From positions 40,083,652-40,147,651 of the forward strand of contig JASWHV010000012.1 of the NCBI GenBank assembly GCA_030760725.1: a DNA stretch of 64,000 nt, read 5' to 3'. Each line of letters starts with the position of its first letter. The stretch's first letter is position 1. Both the position numbers and the translations under genes were made by a program. Below, one piece after another: positions 1 through 11,976 of the stretch. The notes beneath the pieces are model-generated. The model had not been told where the DNA came from and ran no database searches. It saw only the letters and a list, made by a program, of their open reading frames with translations. The stretch is from Neostapfia colusana (lineage: Eukaryota > Streptophyta > Magnoliopsida > Poales > Poaceae).

Positions 1-934
1 CGGCGAGCTCTCCGGCGAGGTCCCTCGGCGGCGGGGCGCGGGTGTCGCGAGGTTGAAGAAGGGGGTGGACCCCAGCTGTCAGCGGCCGATATTTTGAATC
101 GGGATCCGGCTGCGGCCGGGATCGGGTGTGCTGGCGCGCAAAAATCCTTGTGGGCCGCGGTGTGCTGTCGCCTCGGCGTGCGACGCGTGTCCCCTGGGCC
201 CACGCGCGAGTTTAAACTTTTCCCCGATTTTCAGATTTCCTTCAAACTTCAAATCCTTATAACTTTGGCTAGAAAGCTCCAAATCGAGTGAACCAAATTT
301 TGCTGGATTCAGCTCTCTGAGTACTTTCCATAAAATCAAGTTGCACTTCATGAAATTCCTTAATTCTCCAGAATTAATTCCTTAAAGTTTAAAATGTTAG
401 GAATTTTAACGGGAGAATCCTTTGGAGGAAAATCCTGAAATTTTGCTGGGATGTTCACCAAAATATCCTTGAGCTACCATAAAAATTTCAGATCCATTTG
501 AGCTCATTTAGTCCACCTAATGGTGTGATTAGTAAAACTGTTCTAGAGAAAATAGAAAATGTTCAGAAACATTTTCAGGATTTTCTCTGAAATTGTTTAG
601 CTCATATCTTTAGTTAGAGACTTCCAAATTAAGTGAGACCAACTCCATTAGAACCCTCTGAAAATCTAGTTTTCAGAAAGTCATAGTTTGTCTCATGAAA
701 ATTCCTAGAACACCCTAAGAGTTCCAATTAAGGTTAAGGACATAATTATTTGTGGAGGGCTCAAATGAGGTTTGCTGCAACTAAAACTTGACCAAGTCTT
801 TGTTTAGGTTGTAACCAAGCCACAGTAAAAGTTTCACAGTCATTAGGTCTGTCTAGCAAGGGTTATAGACTTCACAACTTCAAAGTTAATACAAATGCAT
901 TTAAATTAATACATACATTGTTCTTATCATGTAG

Positions 935-1015
935 TCGCTAAGGTCGAGGAGGAACCCGAAGTCCTAGACTTCGTTACTCCGGAGGAACAGCTAGCCTACG
1001 ACCAAGAGCAGCAAG
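935..1015 (+). other. Mini-ORF exon 1 in family B LTR
   Basis: An 81-nt open stretch lies between a 3' splice-like site (TTATCATGTAG before 935) and a GC-type 5' splice-like site (CAAG then GCAAGC at 1016). Read with two leading bases left over from a previous codon, it is open and acidic (for example VEEEPEVLDF). Length is a multiple of three and both flanking introns would be phase 1. The same arrangement occurs in the other LTR families here. No start codon has been located upstream. Splicing and translation are inferred, not shown. Confidence 0.5.
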
Positions 1016-2104
1016 GCAAGCCCCGGTTTGCATTAACCTTTTTACAAATTTTTATTGTTTTGAGCACATACTTGTTTCCTTTGTTCTGTGCATTAGAGTC
1101 TTGGTTGGAAACCCAACTGCACAGCCAAGAAAACCATGGGTTGGGTTTAGGATGAAAAACCTCGTTAGCCACTGCATGGCTAGGATAGAGTAGGATTCGG
1201 TACAAGTCGAGTAGTTGGAACTACTCGCGAGAATAGGCTAGGGGCACATTGCTCGGGTAGAGATAGCACATGAAACACATGGCAAGAAAATGAGACCGAG
1301 CGGAGAGTAAGGGCAGCAGGACTTTGGGGCCTGTGTGCTGTAGCTCCGCTTGTGTCGATTGAGGACCGAGCCGTGTGTGGGCCTGTTGAACAAGCTAGAA
1401 CAGTACCGAAGACCTACCGGCTATATGGGAACCGGGAAACTGATGTAACTCGGGTAGCTGGGTATTGAGGCATTGCCCGTCGTTCAGAGGGTAGGTTGAG
1501 AGCTCGAGGTGTAAATCAGCTGGCGGCACAGAGATGCGCGTGCAGGGACCTCTTGCTCGGGACGATGGGACCGGTTCAATATTTGGCTAACAGGTGAAAG
1601 GTAGTCGCGTACGGCGTCCGTGATGGTTGTTGTAGGCAACATCGAGTACGGGCGTACGTGACGGGTTGTTCGGGTAACCCTGCAGGTGTAAATCGATTAT
1701 AATCGCCGTCCCTCGCGGTCAGTGAGTACCACTTGTTCACTGTACCGTGACGTAGAATGAACAGGCTAGTTACATGTTAAAATGTTGCTGATTGAAGGAT
1801 GGACATTGATTGTTAATGATTTGCTGTAGCTTAGTGCTAACTAAAGTTCTTTTCAACTTTGGGCAAAGTACATGAGGGAAATGCGTTTCTTGTTTGATTG
1901 CGGCTCTCTCATGTACCTTAGCGTAAGGTTTCCACAACCTGCTGCTAAAACTTGAAAGTAAGGTTCTACTAATTAGGCGAGTCCTTGCAAATGATTTTTA
2001 CCTCATGCAACCCATTACCCTCATGTAGAAGTTCCATGTTTAGGTGAGACGGGTCAGACTTGCTGAGCCTTCGTGCTCACTGCTTGTGTTTGAAGCTTTT
2101 GCAG

Positions 2105-2193
2105 GGTTCTATGAGGAAGGGACTCCCGAAGAGGAGACGGAACCCCAGGAGGGGGACCCCGTCGAGTGGGAGTCGTGCACGCCGCAGAGTTAG
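2105..2193 (+). other. Mini-ORF exon 2 in family B LTR
   Basis: An acceptor-like CTTTTGCAG precedes 2105. Joining the single leftover base of exon 1 (ends 1015) to this exon gives an uninterrupted acidic reading frame, YEEGTPEEETEPQEGDPVEW then ESCTP, ending at TAG 2191-2193. The intervening intron would be 1089 nt with GC-AG ends. A poly(A)-type AATAAA follows about 120 nt later. Confidence 0.5.
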
Positions 2194-2359
2194 TGTGCGT
2201 GTGTGCTAGCAAGGACACGTTCAAGGGCTGAACGTGTACTTGATGCTTAGTCTACGCCCGCGAGTGTGGACTAAACTTATTTTGATGTAAACATGTTCAT
2301 AAACTTGTTTATGTAATAAAACTTCCGCTTCCGCTTTGTACCTTTGACGTGTGTTATAC

Positions 2360-2380
2360 GGTGCTGTGCAACGCAGCACC
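2360..2380 (+). other. Conserved LTR-end hairpin
   Basis: GGTGCTG and CAGCACC form a perfect 7-bp stem around a 7-nt loop, just after the poly(A)-type signal and close to the LTR end. The equivalent position in other LTR families here carries GGTGCCG/CGGCACC, so one base pair has changed on both sides. Confidence 0.6.
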
Positions 2381-3571
2381 CCTCAGCGTGATCCTGGCTC
2401 GACAGGACCAGTGGGGTCGTGTCAATGTGATACTCCACTTTCATGAACAGAGGATCCTATGGAGTATTTGGGTAGTTGTCATGTTCTCGCGTAGACACGG
2501 CTATGCTTAATGTTGTATAGGATTCGGTAGAAGTCGAGTAGTAGGAATCTACTCACATGAATAGGAAGTTGGGGCACATAGGATTGGTTCGAGAAATGGC
2601 TTAGTTGAATTTGAGACCGGGCAGGTTGTAGGGGCAGCAGGACATAGGGACATGGGTGCATTAGCCTTGCCCATGTCGGTCAAGGACCGATCCGTGTGTG
2701 GCCCTGTCGGACAAGTTTGAGTTGTGTACCTGAAGCATGCTGGTATATGGGACCCAGTAAACCGATGTACCTCAGGAAGGCTGCATTGAGACTTTTTTGG
2801 TCGCCTCAGGCGTTCGGCCGTAGCACAGTAGTGGGTAACTCGCTCATGACATCTCACGTCAGAAGGTGCACCATGAGGTGGGACTACTGTCCGAGACGCA
2901 TAAAGGGAGAAGGATCTGATAAAGTGGCCAGATGTTGCACAATCAACACAGCCATTCTCCATTTTGGCGGGCAAATGTCTTTTATTTCATTAAAAAACTC
3001 AGCTTTGTCGACATCGTCTTTTCCAAACAGTTGAATCGATTCAGCATAGGTGGAGCTTGTGAAGGTTGCCACGTACGACGTCCGTGGAGTGCACAGGTGT
3101 GACTTCTAATATGGGCGTACGTGACGTGTAGTCCGGGCGTCTTTTGATTTGAATCACCATCGCTCGCGGATATTTGAGCATACTTGTTCCCACAGTTGTG
3201 ACATAGTAATTACTTGCACTTGAGATAAGAATTAATCGCTGCTGTTGTGAATGGTATACTCTCATTGTATTGATTAGCTTGTAGGGATTAGATTAAGTGC
3301 AAACTTTATTAAGTTTTCCACCTTGAGCAATTGACATCGGGAGAAAGTGTTTCTTATTTAATTGTGGACTTCCGATGTTGAGGTGCCCAAGGTTATTCTT
3401 AATCTGCTACTAATAAGATTTGAAAATAAGAATATCACATTTAGGCGAGTCCATTATGCAATTTACTATCCTATGTTTACGTCTTTATCCACATGTAGAG
3501 TTCCATTTTAGGAAACGGTTAAGTCTTGCTGAGCCCTCGTGCTCACAGATGCTACACTAGTTGTTTTGCAG

Positions 3572-3720
3572 GTACTAACCGCTATGATTATGAGTATGGT
3601 TATCCAATGAGACTCGGAACCCTCCGAGTGGTAAACTCATGGAAACCCCTGTCGCTGTTATATGTCTTCGTGTTGCTAGTGAGAAGAGTCTGCGGGCTGG
3701 ACGCCTTCTCTGTCACTTAG
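3572..3720 (+). other. Mini-ORF exon 2 homologue in family C LTR
   Basis: An acceptor-like GTTTTGCAG precedes 3572 at the same LTR position as exon 2 in the other families. Read in the same phase it encodes NRYDYEYGY and continues open to TAG 3718-3720, longer than in the other families. Its partner exon 1 would lie in the part lost to the insertion at 2425. The missing partner makes this the weakest member of the set. Confidence 0.35.
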
Positions 3721-3853
3721 TTTAGATATGAGACGTGAGTTGTATTAGTCTTCTACTGTAGTGTACTTTGAGGTAAAGTGTTTGTAAACTTAACAGTTTG
3801 TAAGGTTCTGAAATGATTAATGTAATCTGATACCTTTACTATGTGTGTTGTTG

Positions 3854-3874
3854 GGTGCCGCATCGCACGGCACC
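3854..3874 (+). other. Conserved LTR-end hairpin (family C)
   Basis: GGTGCCG and CGGCACC form a perfect 7-bp stem with loop CATCGCA, in the same place relative to the LTR end as in the other families. Confidence 0.6.
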
Positions 3875-3920
3875 ACCCAATGCGATTCCTGGATGTGAGG
3901 ACCTTCGGGGTCCCCACACA

Positions 3921-4954
3921 CGCCAATGAGGGTCGACATCTGCAACCCGCGTGCAGCCCTCAGACGGCGGGGACGTCCCCATCAAAGCCATCCAGATCGG
4001 ATCAGACGCCGCCCAGACCACCCGCATCGCGGGGGATCTGGGTGACAAATAGGAACTCGTGCTCGCCACCTTCCTCCGGGCTAACATCGACATGTTTGCA
4101 TGGCAACCTTCACAGATGCCCGGGATCCCCAGGGAGGTGATTGAGCACCATCTGAAGATCTACCCCGACGCGAGGTCGGTACAACAGAAGCCTCGGAAGT
4201 AGTACATTGAGTGGCAGAAATTCATCCATGAAGACATCAAGAAGCTTCTCGACGTCGGCTTCATCTGAGAGGTCCACTATCTATGATGGCTGGTCAACTC
4301 TGTTGTCGTCCCCAAGGCTGGTGGGAAGCATTAGATGTGCATCGACTACACCACTCTCAACAAGGCGTGACCAAAGGATCCTTTTCCTCTCCCCTGCATA
4401 GACCAAATAGTCGATTCTACATCCATCTGTGATCTACTGTGTTTCCTAGACGCTTACTCATGTTTCTACCAAATACCAATGTCTAGAGAAAATGAAGAGC
4501 ATACAGCCTTCATAACAGTTGATGGCCTATTATGCTATGTATCAATGCCTTATGGTCTTAAGAATGCCCTTCCCACTTTTGTATGTGTCATGCATAAAAC
4601 ATTTAGGAACCTCATTCGGGACCTAGTACAGGTGGATGTCGATGACATCGTCATTAAGGTTCAGTCGCATCCATCTTTTCTCGACAACCTCGCCTTAGTC
4701 TTTGACAGGTTGCGTTCGACATGCACGAAGTTGATTCCGGACAAGTGTCTTTGGGTCTCTACCAGAAAGCTACTCGGTTTCCTGGTCTCACATCGGGGAA
4801 TCCAAGCTAACCCAGAGAAGATAAAGGCAATCAAAATAATGCGGCCACCTGCTCGCATCAAGGACGTGCAAAAGCTCACGGCATGCTTGGCTGCGCTCAA
4901 TCGGTTTATCTCTAGACTGGTTGAGCGGGCTCTCCCGTTCTTCAAGCTTTTGTG
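3921..4954 (+). pseudogene. Tat-type Gypsy pol, piece 1 (reverse transcriptase)
   Basis: Conceptual translation with frame changes gives a Ty3/Gypsy reverse transcriptase of the Tat type: a DVPIKAIQIG-like lead-in, then MFAWQPSQMPGIPREVIEHH, a CIDYTTLNKA motif, FLDAYSCFYQI, MPYGLKNA and the catalytic loop as DVDD (the family normally has YVDD). Several in-frame stops are visible, for instance the TAG in GGAAGTAG at about 4200 and TGA at about 4266, so it is dead. The longest open piece is 4479-4954. It ends in FFKLL exactly where the - strand element at 4955 inserted, and the frame resumes at 13778. The 5' part of the host element (LTR, gag, protease) is absent, cut by the LTR ending at about 3920. 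Confidence 0.85.
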
Positions 4955-7900
4955 TGTGACGCCCGGTCCCGTAAAACACGGAACCCAGCTAATGCATATG
5001 TGTGCCCAGGATGTTCATCACACATACACATGTAATCAGCAAACTGAATTCAGAATATAACCACGAATAATAGGGTTTAAGTACTCTATTACATCAATCT
5101 CTACCTTATTCTTGCAGCTGAAGTCTCTAACTTATTCTAGCAGCGGAAGTCTCTAAATGATAGCGGAATCAACTAAACAGCAGCGGCTCCATCTCCAACA
5201 CCACAGGCAAGTTGACGGTAGTTCGCACGCCTAGTACTCCACATGATCTTCGAAGTACTCTTCTCCTGTTGCTGATGTTTGTATGTTAATGCAAGTGTGA
5301 GTACATGTCGTACTCAGCAAGTGCGGGAAAAGTATGACATGTAGCTTACAGCAAGGTAGGGAATAAAAAGTCTCATTGCAGAAAGCAAAGTTTATTTCAC
5401 AACCATGATAAAAACAGCAACTATCTTTAAGTGAATTTAATCCCAACATATATTTAAGTAAAACAGCAACATACCCCCTTCATAATTCACCACTTTTCAT
5501 GTCTCAACCAACCATTTAATCTTTCTCAACTTTATCTCATGCTCATAATAACCATCTCATGTTCATATTCATCTCATAATCATATAACCGAAAACCAAAA
5601 TCATTGTCATGACTCAACAGTCCCGAAACCAATCCCAATAACCATACCATAACCATAACCAAATAACCATCCCAAGTTTCCATCCCAAATTTCCCTCTAA
5701 TCATGTGAGTTGGCCAGGCGCTTGTGACCGTAAGCACGGCTATCATCATAGTTTTACACTCTTAAGAGGTGGCACCACTTTACCCACAAATTTGTGATTT
5801 TGTCACCCGTCGGCGACTACAGAACTTCCATTATACCAGTACACAACCGTCGGTGTATGGCCAAGAGAACACAAAATAGTCTTTACAAAGGGGCTACTAG
5901 ATGTATGGACTCACTAAGGTTTCACCAGCAGGCTCGAATCACCATTCTCCCACCTATTGGCCCCCTCTTGAGCCATGCAGTTCCTAGGGCAGTCCACTCT
6001 CGACTCCCATTCCCCGCGCCTTCCACGGTCCATAACAATGTAGCAACTTACCTAATTTGTCAGCTAAGCCGCACCCATATTTGGCCTTGTGGGGGCACTG
6101 TTTTTCTGGCATGTGATAGCATGAACCGGTCCTTAGATCTACGGCCAGTAAACCACCATCTCATTCTACCACTTCCACGAACCAAGCTTGCCTAGATCTC
6201 CCCCGATTCTATGCTCATTATCATCATCAAGTTCTCATCATCATTATTCATATGAGTGCAGTACTTAGACATGTTCTACTTCGCCTTCCCGTATCCCGTA
6301 GCTTAAGCGAAGCAAAAAGGAAAAACGACCATACCCGACTCATCAACTTTCCCGGTGACAAGGATGGTTAACAAAACTAGTAAACTCCTATGAAAGGGTT
6401 TCCCATCAAGTTGACTCAAGCATACACATTTTCGCAAACAAAACAGTTTTCAAAATATGGGATCAATATGGTCAAGGGGCACTTGCCTTGCTCCTGTGGC
6501 TTTTGTTGCTCACGTGTCTCGAAGTCTCGGTGCTGTAGTCCTTTGTAGATGGCTTCCTGAGCTTGTCCTTCTACTCACGACCACGCACATACAAAATCAT
6601 AGCCATCAAACATCATGCACAAACTTTACTCAAGATGCAATGGTGTAGATGGATTCAAATCCTATGGTGCTGTTTTATTAAACCAGTTTGTACGTGTTCT
6701 TGCATGTTTTACTGGGCTTGCATGGGGTTTTATGGTGAACAAGGGTGTAAGGATCAAGTGTGGACGTGGTGATGATCTTGACTCAAGATCTAGATCAATT
6801 ACACCGTCAAAACCCGATCAACACGTGATCTATCCACATGAAACAGCTTCTGTTCGAAGGGAACGAAGAAAACAGATGCGAAGAAACCGCGACGAGGTCA
6901 TAAGATGGGTATGAAGACCTACCTCACTTCTCTTTGGTGGCGGGGCCTTCCTCCTAGCAATGGCAGCAGCGACGGTGAGGCGCGACGGCGCTCGTCGGCA
7001 GGCTCACAGGTGGGGCTCACCGGTGACTGAACTCTGGCAGGGGGTTCAACTTGGCGAGTTGGAAGCTAGGGCCTCCAAGTCGTCGAGTCGGGAGGTGGAA
7101 AATAGGTACGTGGTTGCGGCCAGGGGGTTTTGGGTTCTATTTATAATGGGTGAAAGAAGAGTCCTACTCCAATTGGAGTTCAAATAAGAGTCCCATTCAA
7201 TTTGTTTTGGATCTTAACAACTTATCTCCAATTAATTTGGGTGCGGTAGCAACGTGGAAAATTTGTGTCGGTATCCTCCATACCGGGTACTCCCGTGCAC
7301 AGGAGGAAAAAACGCCTAAGGACCTCGCATCTCCGCAGTGGTGAGCTCCGGAGACGCCACGTGTCCACCAGGGGCCGGTCCTTGCTTCTTTTCAGAGGCG
7401 AGCTCCGGACCTGCCACGCGTCCAGCGGGGCGGGGCCTCCCTTTTCTCAGCGGCGAGCTCCGCGTGCGCCACGCGTCTGGTGGGCGGGACTTCCCTTCTC
7501 TTCAGAGGCGAGCTCTGGGGGCGCCACGTGTCAGTGACGGACCTCCCCTCTCCTTGGAGGTGGGCTCCGAGAGTGCCACGTGTCCAACAGCGCCGGACCT
7601 CCTTTCTCCTTGGAGGTGAGCTCCGAGGACGACACGTGTCAAGCAGTGTCGGACCTCCCTTCTCGTCGGAGGTGAGCTCTGAGGACGACACGTATCCAGC
7701 AGTGTCGGACCTCCCTTCTCCTCAGAGGTGAGCTCCGAGGATGACACGTGTCCAGCAGGCCAGACCTCTCGGAGGCGAGCTCCGAGGGTGACATGTGTCC
7801 AGCGGGCCGGACCTCTCGGAGGCAAGCTCCGAGGGTGACACGTGTCCAGTGGGGTCGGCCTCATCCCTTCCGCAGGGGTGAGTTCCAAAGTCGATACGTG

Positions 7901-8286
7901 TCCCGTGGGGCTGAGCCTCGCTTCTCCGCAGAGACTAGCTCCGAAGTCAACACGTGTCCCGCGGTGCTTAGCCTCACTTCTTCGTAGAGACTAGCTCTGA
8001 AGGCAACACGTGTCCAGCGGGGCCGGACCTCGCCCCTTCCTCAGATGCAAACTCCGAGCCTGCCACGTGGCCAGCAGTGCCGGACCTCACCCCCCTCCGC
8101 AGGGATGAGCTCTGAAGATTCCACGTGGCCAGCGGGCTATGAGAAGTGTTGACAGCGCTCCTCGGCGAATTGGAATTGGCTCTTTCCAGCTATCTTTCTC
8201 CCATTTTTATGATTCTTTCCCATTTCTATTTCTTTTATAATGTTTTTCTATATGCAATGCATGAATATGAAATTGAGGGTGTTACA
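4955..8286 (-). repeat. Left LTR (3' LTR) of the 4955-13777 element
   Basis: Same length and order as the right LTR at 10446-13777, with scattered substitutions. It holds mini-ORF exon 2 (5231-5271) and exon 1 (6487-6570), a TATA-like box read on the - strand at 7137-7145 and the CACGTG minisatellite at about 7341-8140. Confidence 0.95.
7330..8142 (-). repeat. CACGTG-rich minisatellite in left LTR
   Basis: About fifteen degenerate units of roughly 47-60 bp repeat the order GAGCTCCGAGG, GACACGTGTCC, AGCAGTG or AGCGGGGC, GGACCTC. Most units carry the palindrome CACGTG (the plant G-box core), often as GACACGTGTC; a few have CACGCG or CACGTA instead. It lies just upstream of the TATA-like box in the reading direction of the element (- strand). 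Confidence 0.9.
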
Positions 8287-8304
8287 AACCTACCCCCCCT
8301 TAAA
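8287..8304 (-). promoter_or_regulatory. Polypurine tract of the 4955-13777 element
   Basis: The + strand run TACCCCCCCTTAA directly inside the left LTR is AGGGGGGGTA on the coding strand, the usual place for plus-strand priming. Confidence 0.8.
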
Positions 8305-8620
8305 CTGAATCTCACCCTCGAGATTCGATAGAGTCGAGAATAGATGAGGGAATTCTGCCTTGAGGTCTTCCTCACGCTTCCATGTAGCTTCGGCTTCCGT
8401 GTGATGGCTCCATTGTATCTTGCACCAATGGATCACTTTGTTCCTCGTGACCCTTTCCTTAACGTCCAAAATTTGGACAGGGTGCTCTACATAGGTCAGA
8501 TCCTTTTGAAGCTCGAGCTCATCTATTGGTACTTGTTCTTCTGGTACTCTCAAGCACTTCTTGAGTTGGGATACGTGAAAGACGTCATACACTTCGGAGA
8601 GGTGCGTTGGTCAGCTGTCC
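8290..8620 (-). pseudogene. Chromodomain tail of a deleted pol
   Basis: The - strand frame reads from a HLSEVYDVFHVSQLKKC block, the end of integrase, through a chromodomain-like segment (IQWSHHTEAEATWKREEDL) to the end of pol beside the polypurine tract. In intact chromoviruses this block follows about 1000 residues of protease, reverse transcriptase, RNase H and integrase; here it follows the gag zinc knuckle directly. The junction lies at about 8600-8620 and joins the two parts in different frames. This is all that remains of pol in the element. Confidence 0.85.
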
Positions 8621-9738
8621 AAGGCCTTTCCTCGGGCATTGACTTGCAAAGTGTCCCGCCTCTCCACATGCAAAGCATGCCTTGCTGCCCAAGACAGCAG
8701 GAACGTTGGGGCGAGGGTGGTTTTGAGCATAGGCGCCCATGTTGGGACGGGGCGCAGAAGGCAAAGGCACACGAGGTGCTTGCACAAAAGGACGTTGCTG
8801 TGGTGGTTGATTAGGGCGCGGTGGGTTTGCAGGGAAGAAAGTAGAAGCAGACGTGCCATACTGTGGCGCAGCTGGGGGCATGAAACGAGGACGTACATTG
8901 CTCCCTTGTGGCTGGTATGGCATCTTCCTCTTGCCCTCTTGCTCGATCTCACGGATCTTGCTCTCAACCACTATAGCTTTGTCAATAAGCTTCTGGAAGT
9001 TTGCATAATAGTTGTTGAGCAGCTGAACTTGGATCTCATTGTTCAACCCTCTCACGAACAAGTATTGTTTCGTTTGATACGAGTTGACATCCTCGGGAGC
9101 ATACCATGAAAGCTGCGTGAACTTGTTGAGGTACTCATTCACGCTCTTCTTTCCTTGGCAGAGACCTTCGAACTCTTGCCTTTTAAGCATCATGAATCCA
9201 GCAGGGGCGTAATGAGAGCAAAAACTCTATTTGAACTCAGCCCAAATGATAGTCTCCTGGTTGTCATGAGCATTGCAAAGAGCGTCCCACCAGTCAGCAG
9301 CTGCTCCCATAAGTTGGTGCGATGCGAAGAGAACTTTCTCCTGATCATTGCACTAAACAATAGCAAGCTTCTTCTCCATGGACTTCAAAAATCATCAGCC
9401 TCCATGAGATCGTTAGCTTGTGCAAAAGTAGGCGGTCGAGTCCTCATGAACTCTCCTAATCTGTTGTGAGCCGGCGGTGGTGGCGGTGGTGGTGGTGGTG
9501 GTGGTGGTGGTGGTGGTGCAGGAACGGGTTTAGGATTGTTGTCGTTGTTGGCTTGCAGCTGACCCAAAGTTTGGATCATAGTTTGCCTGAGCTGGTTCTG
9601 CATAGCCATCAACCGTTCAAGGTTGTTTGCACCAGCCCCGGGGTTAGCATTCTCAGGAACTTCATCGTGGCCATCCTCTTGTGGTTCATGGTTGCCACGA
9701 ACGTTCCTCCTTTGACGGCTGGCATTTTCCCTCACCAT
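8585..9738 (-). pseudogene. gag: Chromovirus gag, with stops and a frameshift
   Basis: Reading right to left, the N-terminal part (9738-9385) holds a long proline run encoded by a (GGT)n tract at 9478-9519, then a RPPTFAQANDLMEADDF block typical of chromovirus gag. A frameshift follows near 9385, and TAG stops occur near 9355 and 9215. The second open piece (9193-8585) has KFTQLSWYAPEDVN and a CCHC zinc knuckle CFACGEAGHFASQC, followed by the deletion point. Gag forms the cytoplasmic particle and binds RNA. The start ATG at 9738 is about 700 nt from the primer binding site. Gene order and zinc knuckle make the identity sure; the stops make it a pseudogene. Confidence 0.9.
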
Positions 9739-10429
9739 CTGTGAGAGAGAGTTGAGTAGAATAAAAAAGAGAAGTTTAGGTTGATACCCCAGCTATATGC
9801 ATCAAGGTATATGAACTAAATATCTTCTTCTATTAATATCGGCCTATACAAGGTTGTGAACACATGCCGAAACATCTCACATCTCTCTACTATGTGTGGA
9901 TGTTGATATTCGTAGAAGTGTCCCACAACTCACACTCAAGCACACAAACACAAGCAATCGTCACAAAAATTCAACACGCCACTCCTACTCAAGCTACTAT
10001 GATTTAATGTTCCTATTACAGCTTATTTAATTGGAATCCTAAACTTAATCATGTGAACTGGTGCTGTTCCCGCCGTGTGACGGGGGTTGTCCATTGGACA
10101 CCTCAATGGGGTTAAGTGCACTCCCACGTGGTGGTGAACGAGTACTTATGTGTGTCGTGCTCCGGATCACCGGCATCTATAAATAGGACATGAGAAACCT
10201 TAGAGAAGGAAGAAAAATACTTCAAAACATCAGAAGCTATGAAGCAAGAAAGAAAAAGTGTTGTTGTCCAAAAGAGGAGAAAAGAGAGGCTGAAAGTAGC
10301 ACTTTGCGGTGGCTGAATTGACAAGGAAGTGCAGCAGCAAGCAATTTCCGAAAATAGAAGTTTAGAGGGGGTGTGCCTATGTGTTTTAGAGTGTCCATTC
10401 TACCTAGGCTTGCGTCCTACGGTCAACGT
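9739..10429 (-). other. Leader between primer site and gag
   Basis: About 700 bp between the gag start and the primer binding site. I see no convincing ORF. It contains the short direct motif AAGAAAGAAAAAG and A-rich tracts; nothing else stands out. Confidence 0.5.
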
Positions 10430-10442
10430 GGCTCTGATACCA
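10430..10442 (-). promoter_or_regulatory. Primer binding site (initiator tRNA-Met type)
   Basis: GGCTCTGATACCA on the + strand is TGGTATCAGAGCC on the coding strand, the usual complement of the initiator methionine tRNA 3' end. It lies three bases inside the right LTR. Confidence 0.9.
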
Positions 10443-10721
10443 ATCTGTGACGCCCGGTCCCATAAAACACGGAACCCAGCTAATGCATATGTGTGCCGAT
10501 GATGTTCATCACACATACACATGTAATCCACAAACTGAATTCAGAATATAACCACGAATAATAGGGTTTAATTACTTTATTACATCAATCTCTAACTTAT
10601 TCTTGCAGCGGAAGTCTCTAACTTATTCTAGCAGCGGAAGTGTCTAAACAATAGCGGAAGCAACTAAACAGCAGCGGCTCCATCTCCCACACCACAGGCA
10701 AGTTGACGGTAGTTCACACGC

Positions 10722-10762
10722 CTAGTACTCCACATGATCTTCGAAGTACTCTTCTCCTGTTG
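10722..10762 (-). other. Mini-ORF exon 2 in the right LTR
   Basis: After an acceptor-like ACATCAG, the - strand reads TGEEYFEDHVEY and stops at TAG (10724-10722). Joined to exon 1 (12060-11977) the frame is continuous. The left LTR has the same exon at 5271-5231. The intron would be 1214 nt. Confidence 0.45.
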
Positions 10763-11976
10763 CTGATGTTTGTATGATAATGCAAGGGTGAGTACATGTC
10801 GTACTCAGCAAGTGCGGGAAAAGTATGACATGTAGCTTACAGCAAGGTAGGGAATAAAAAGGCTCATTGCAGAAAGCAAAGTTTATTTCACAACCATGAT
10901 AAAAACAGCAACTATCTTTAAGAGAATTTAATCCCAACATATATTCAAGTAAAACAGCAACATACCTCCTTCATAATTCACCACTTTTCATGTCTCAACC
11001 AACCATTAATCTATCTCAACTTTATCTCATGCTCATAATAACCATCTCATGTTCATATTCATCTCATAATCATATAACCGAAAACCAAAATCATTGTCAT
11101 GACTCAACAGTCCTGAAAACAATCCAAATAACCATACCATAACCATAACCAAATAACCATCCCAAGTTTCCATCCCAAATTTCCCTCTAATCATGTTAGT
11201 TGGCCAGGCGTTTGTGACCGTAAGCACGACTATCATGATAGTTTTACACTCTTAAGAGGTGGCACCACTTTACCCACAAGTTTGTGATTTCGTCACCCGT
11301 CGGTGACTGCGGAACCTCCATTATACCAGTACACAACCATCGGTGTATGGACAAGAGATCAAAAAATAGCCTTTACAAAGGGGCTACTAGATGTATGGAC
11401 TCACTAAGGTTTCACCAGCAGGCTCGAATCACCATTCTCCCACCTACGGGCCCCCTCTTGTGCCATGCAGTTCCCAGGGCAGTCCTCTCTCGACTCCCAT
11501 TCCCCGCGCCTTCCACGGTCCATAACAATGTAGCAACTTACCTAATAAGTCAGCTAAGCCGCACCCATATTTGGCCTTGTGGTGGCACTGTTTTCCAGGC
11601 ATGTGCTGGCATGAACCGGTCCTTAGATCTACGACAAGTAAACCACCATCTCATTCTACCACTTCCACGAACCAAGCTTGCCTAGATCTCCCCCGATTCT
11701 ATGCTCATTATTATCATCAAGTTCTCATCATCATTATTCATATGAGTGCAGTACTTAGACATGTTCTACTTCGCCTTCTCGTATCCCGTAGCTTAAGCGA
11801 AGCAAAAAGGAAAAACGACCATAACCGACTCATCAACTTTCCCGGTGACAAGGATGGTTAACAAAACTAGTAAACTCCTATGAAAGGGTTTCCCATCAAT
11901 TTGACTCAAGCATACACATTTTCGCAAACAAAACAGTTTTTAAAACATGGGATCAATATGGTCAAGGGGCACTTGC

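Larger units (their letters stand above)
1..2424 (+). repeat. LTR, 3' part (family B), cut by the window start
   Basis: This stretch aligns base by base with the 3' part of the complete solo LTR at 45768-49807, entering it at about 47390, so it is the end of a second copy of that LTR family. It ends in TCA after GGGGTCGTG, as the solo copy does. It contains a poly(A)-type AATAAA near 2315, a hairpin at 2360-2380 and the two small splice-bounded exons described separately. Its 5' end and upstream site duplication lie outside the window, so whether it is a solo LTR or part of a full element cannot be told. The bases after it, ATGTG, would be the right-hand site duplication. Confidence 0.85.
2425..3920 (+). 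repeat. LTR fragment (family C), 3' part
   Basis: This stretch resembles the 3' third of the 28738-59954 element's LTR (shared motifs around the 'tcgagtagtaggaatctact' block, the GCTGAGCCCTCGTGCTCAC block, and the terminal hairpin at 3854-3874) but is clearly a different family. It ends in CCCCACACA near 3918-3920, directly against decayed Tat pol. Its 5' part is displaced by the LTR at 1-2424. The exact last base is uncertain by two, because CACACA offers two possible CA ends. Confidence 0.7.

Noticed and set aside
7330..8142. Regularly spaced repeats that look like a CRISPR array
   Set aside because: The units are degenerate along their whole length, there are no unique spacers or cas genes, and the genome is a plant.
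10112..10324. Hydrophobic 70-codon - strand frame in the leader of the 4955-13777 element, as a possible membrane protein
   Set aside because: It is short and arises from an A-rich + strand tract; there is no counterpart in the other elements.
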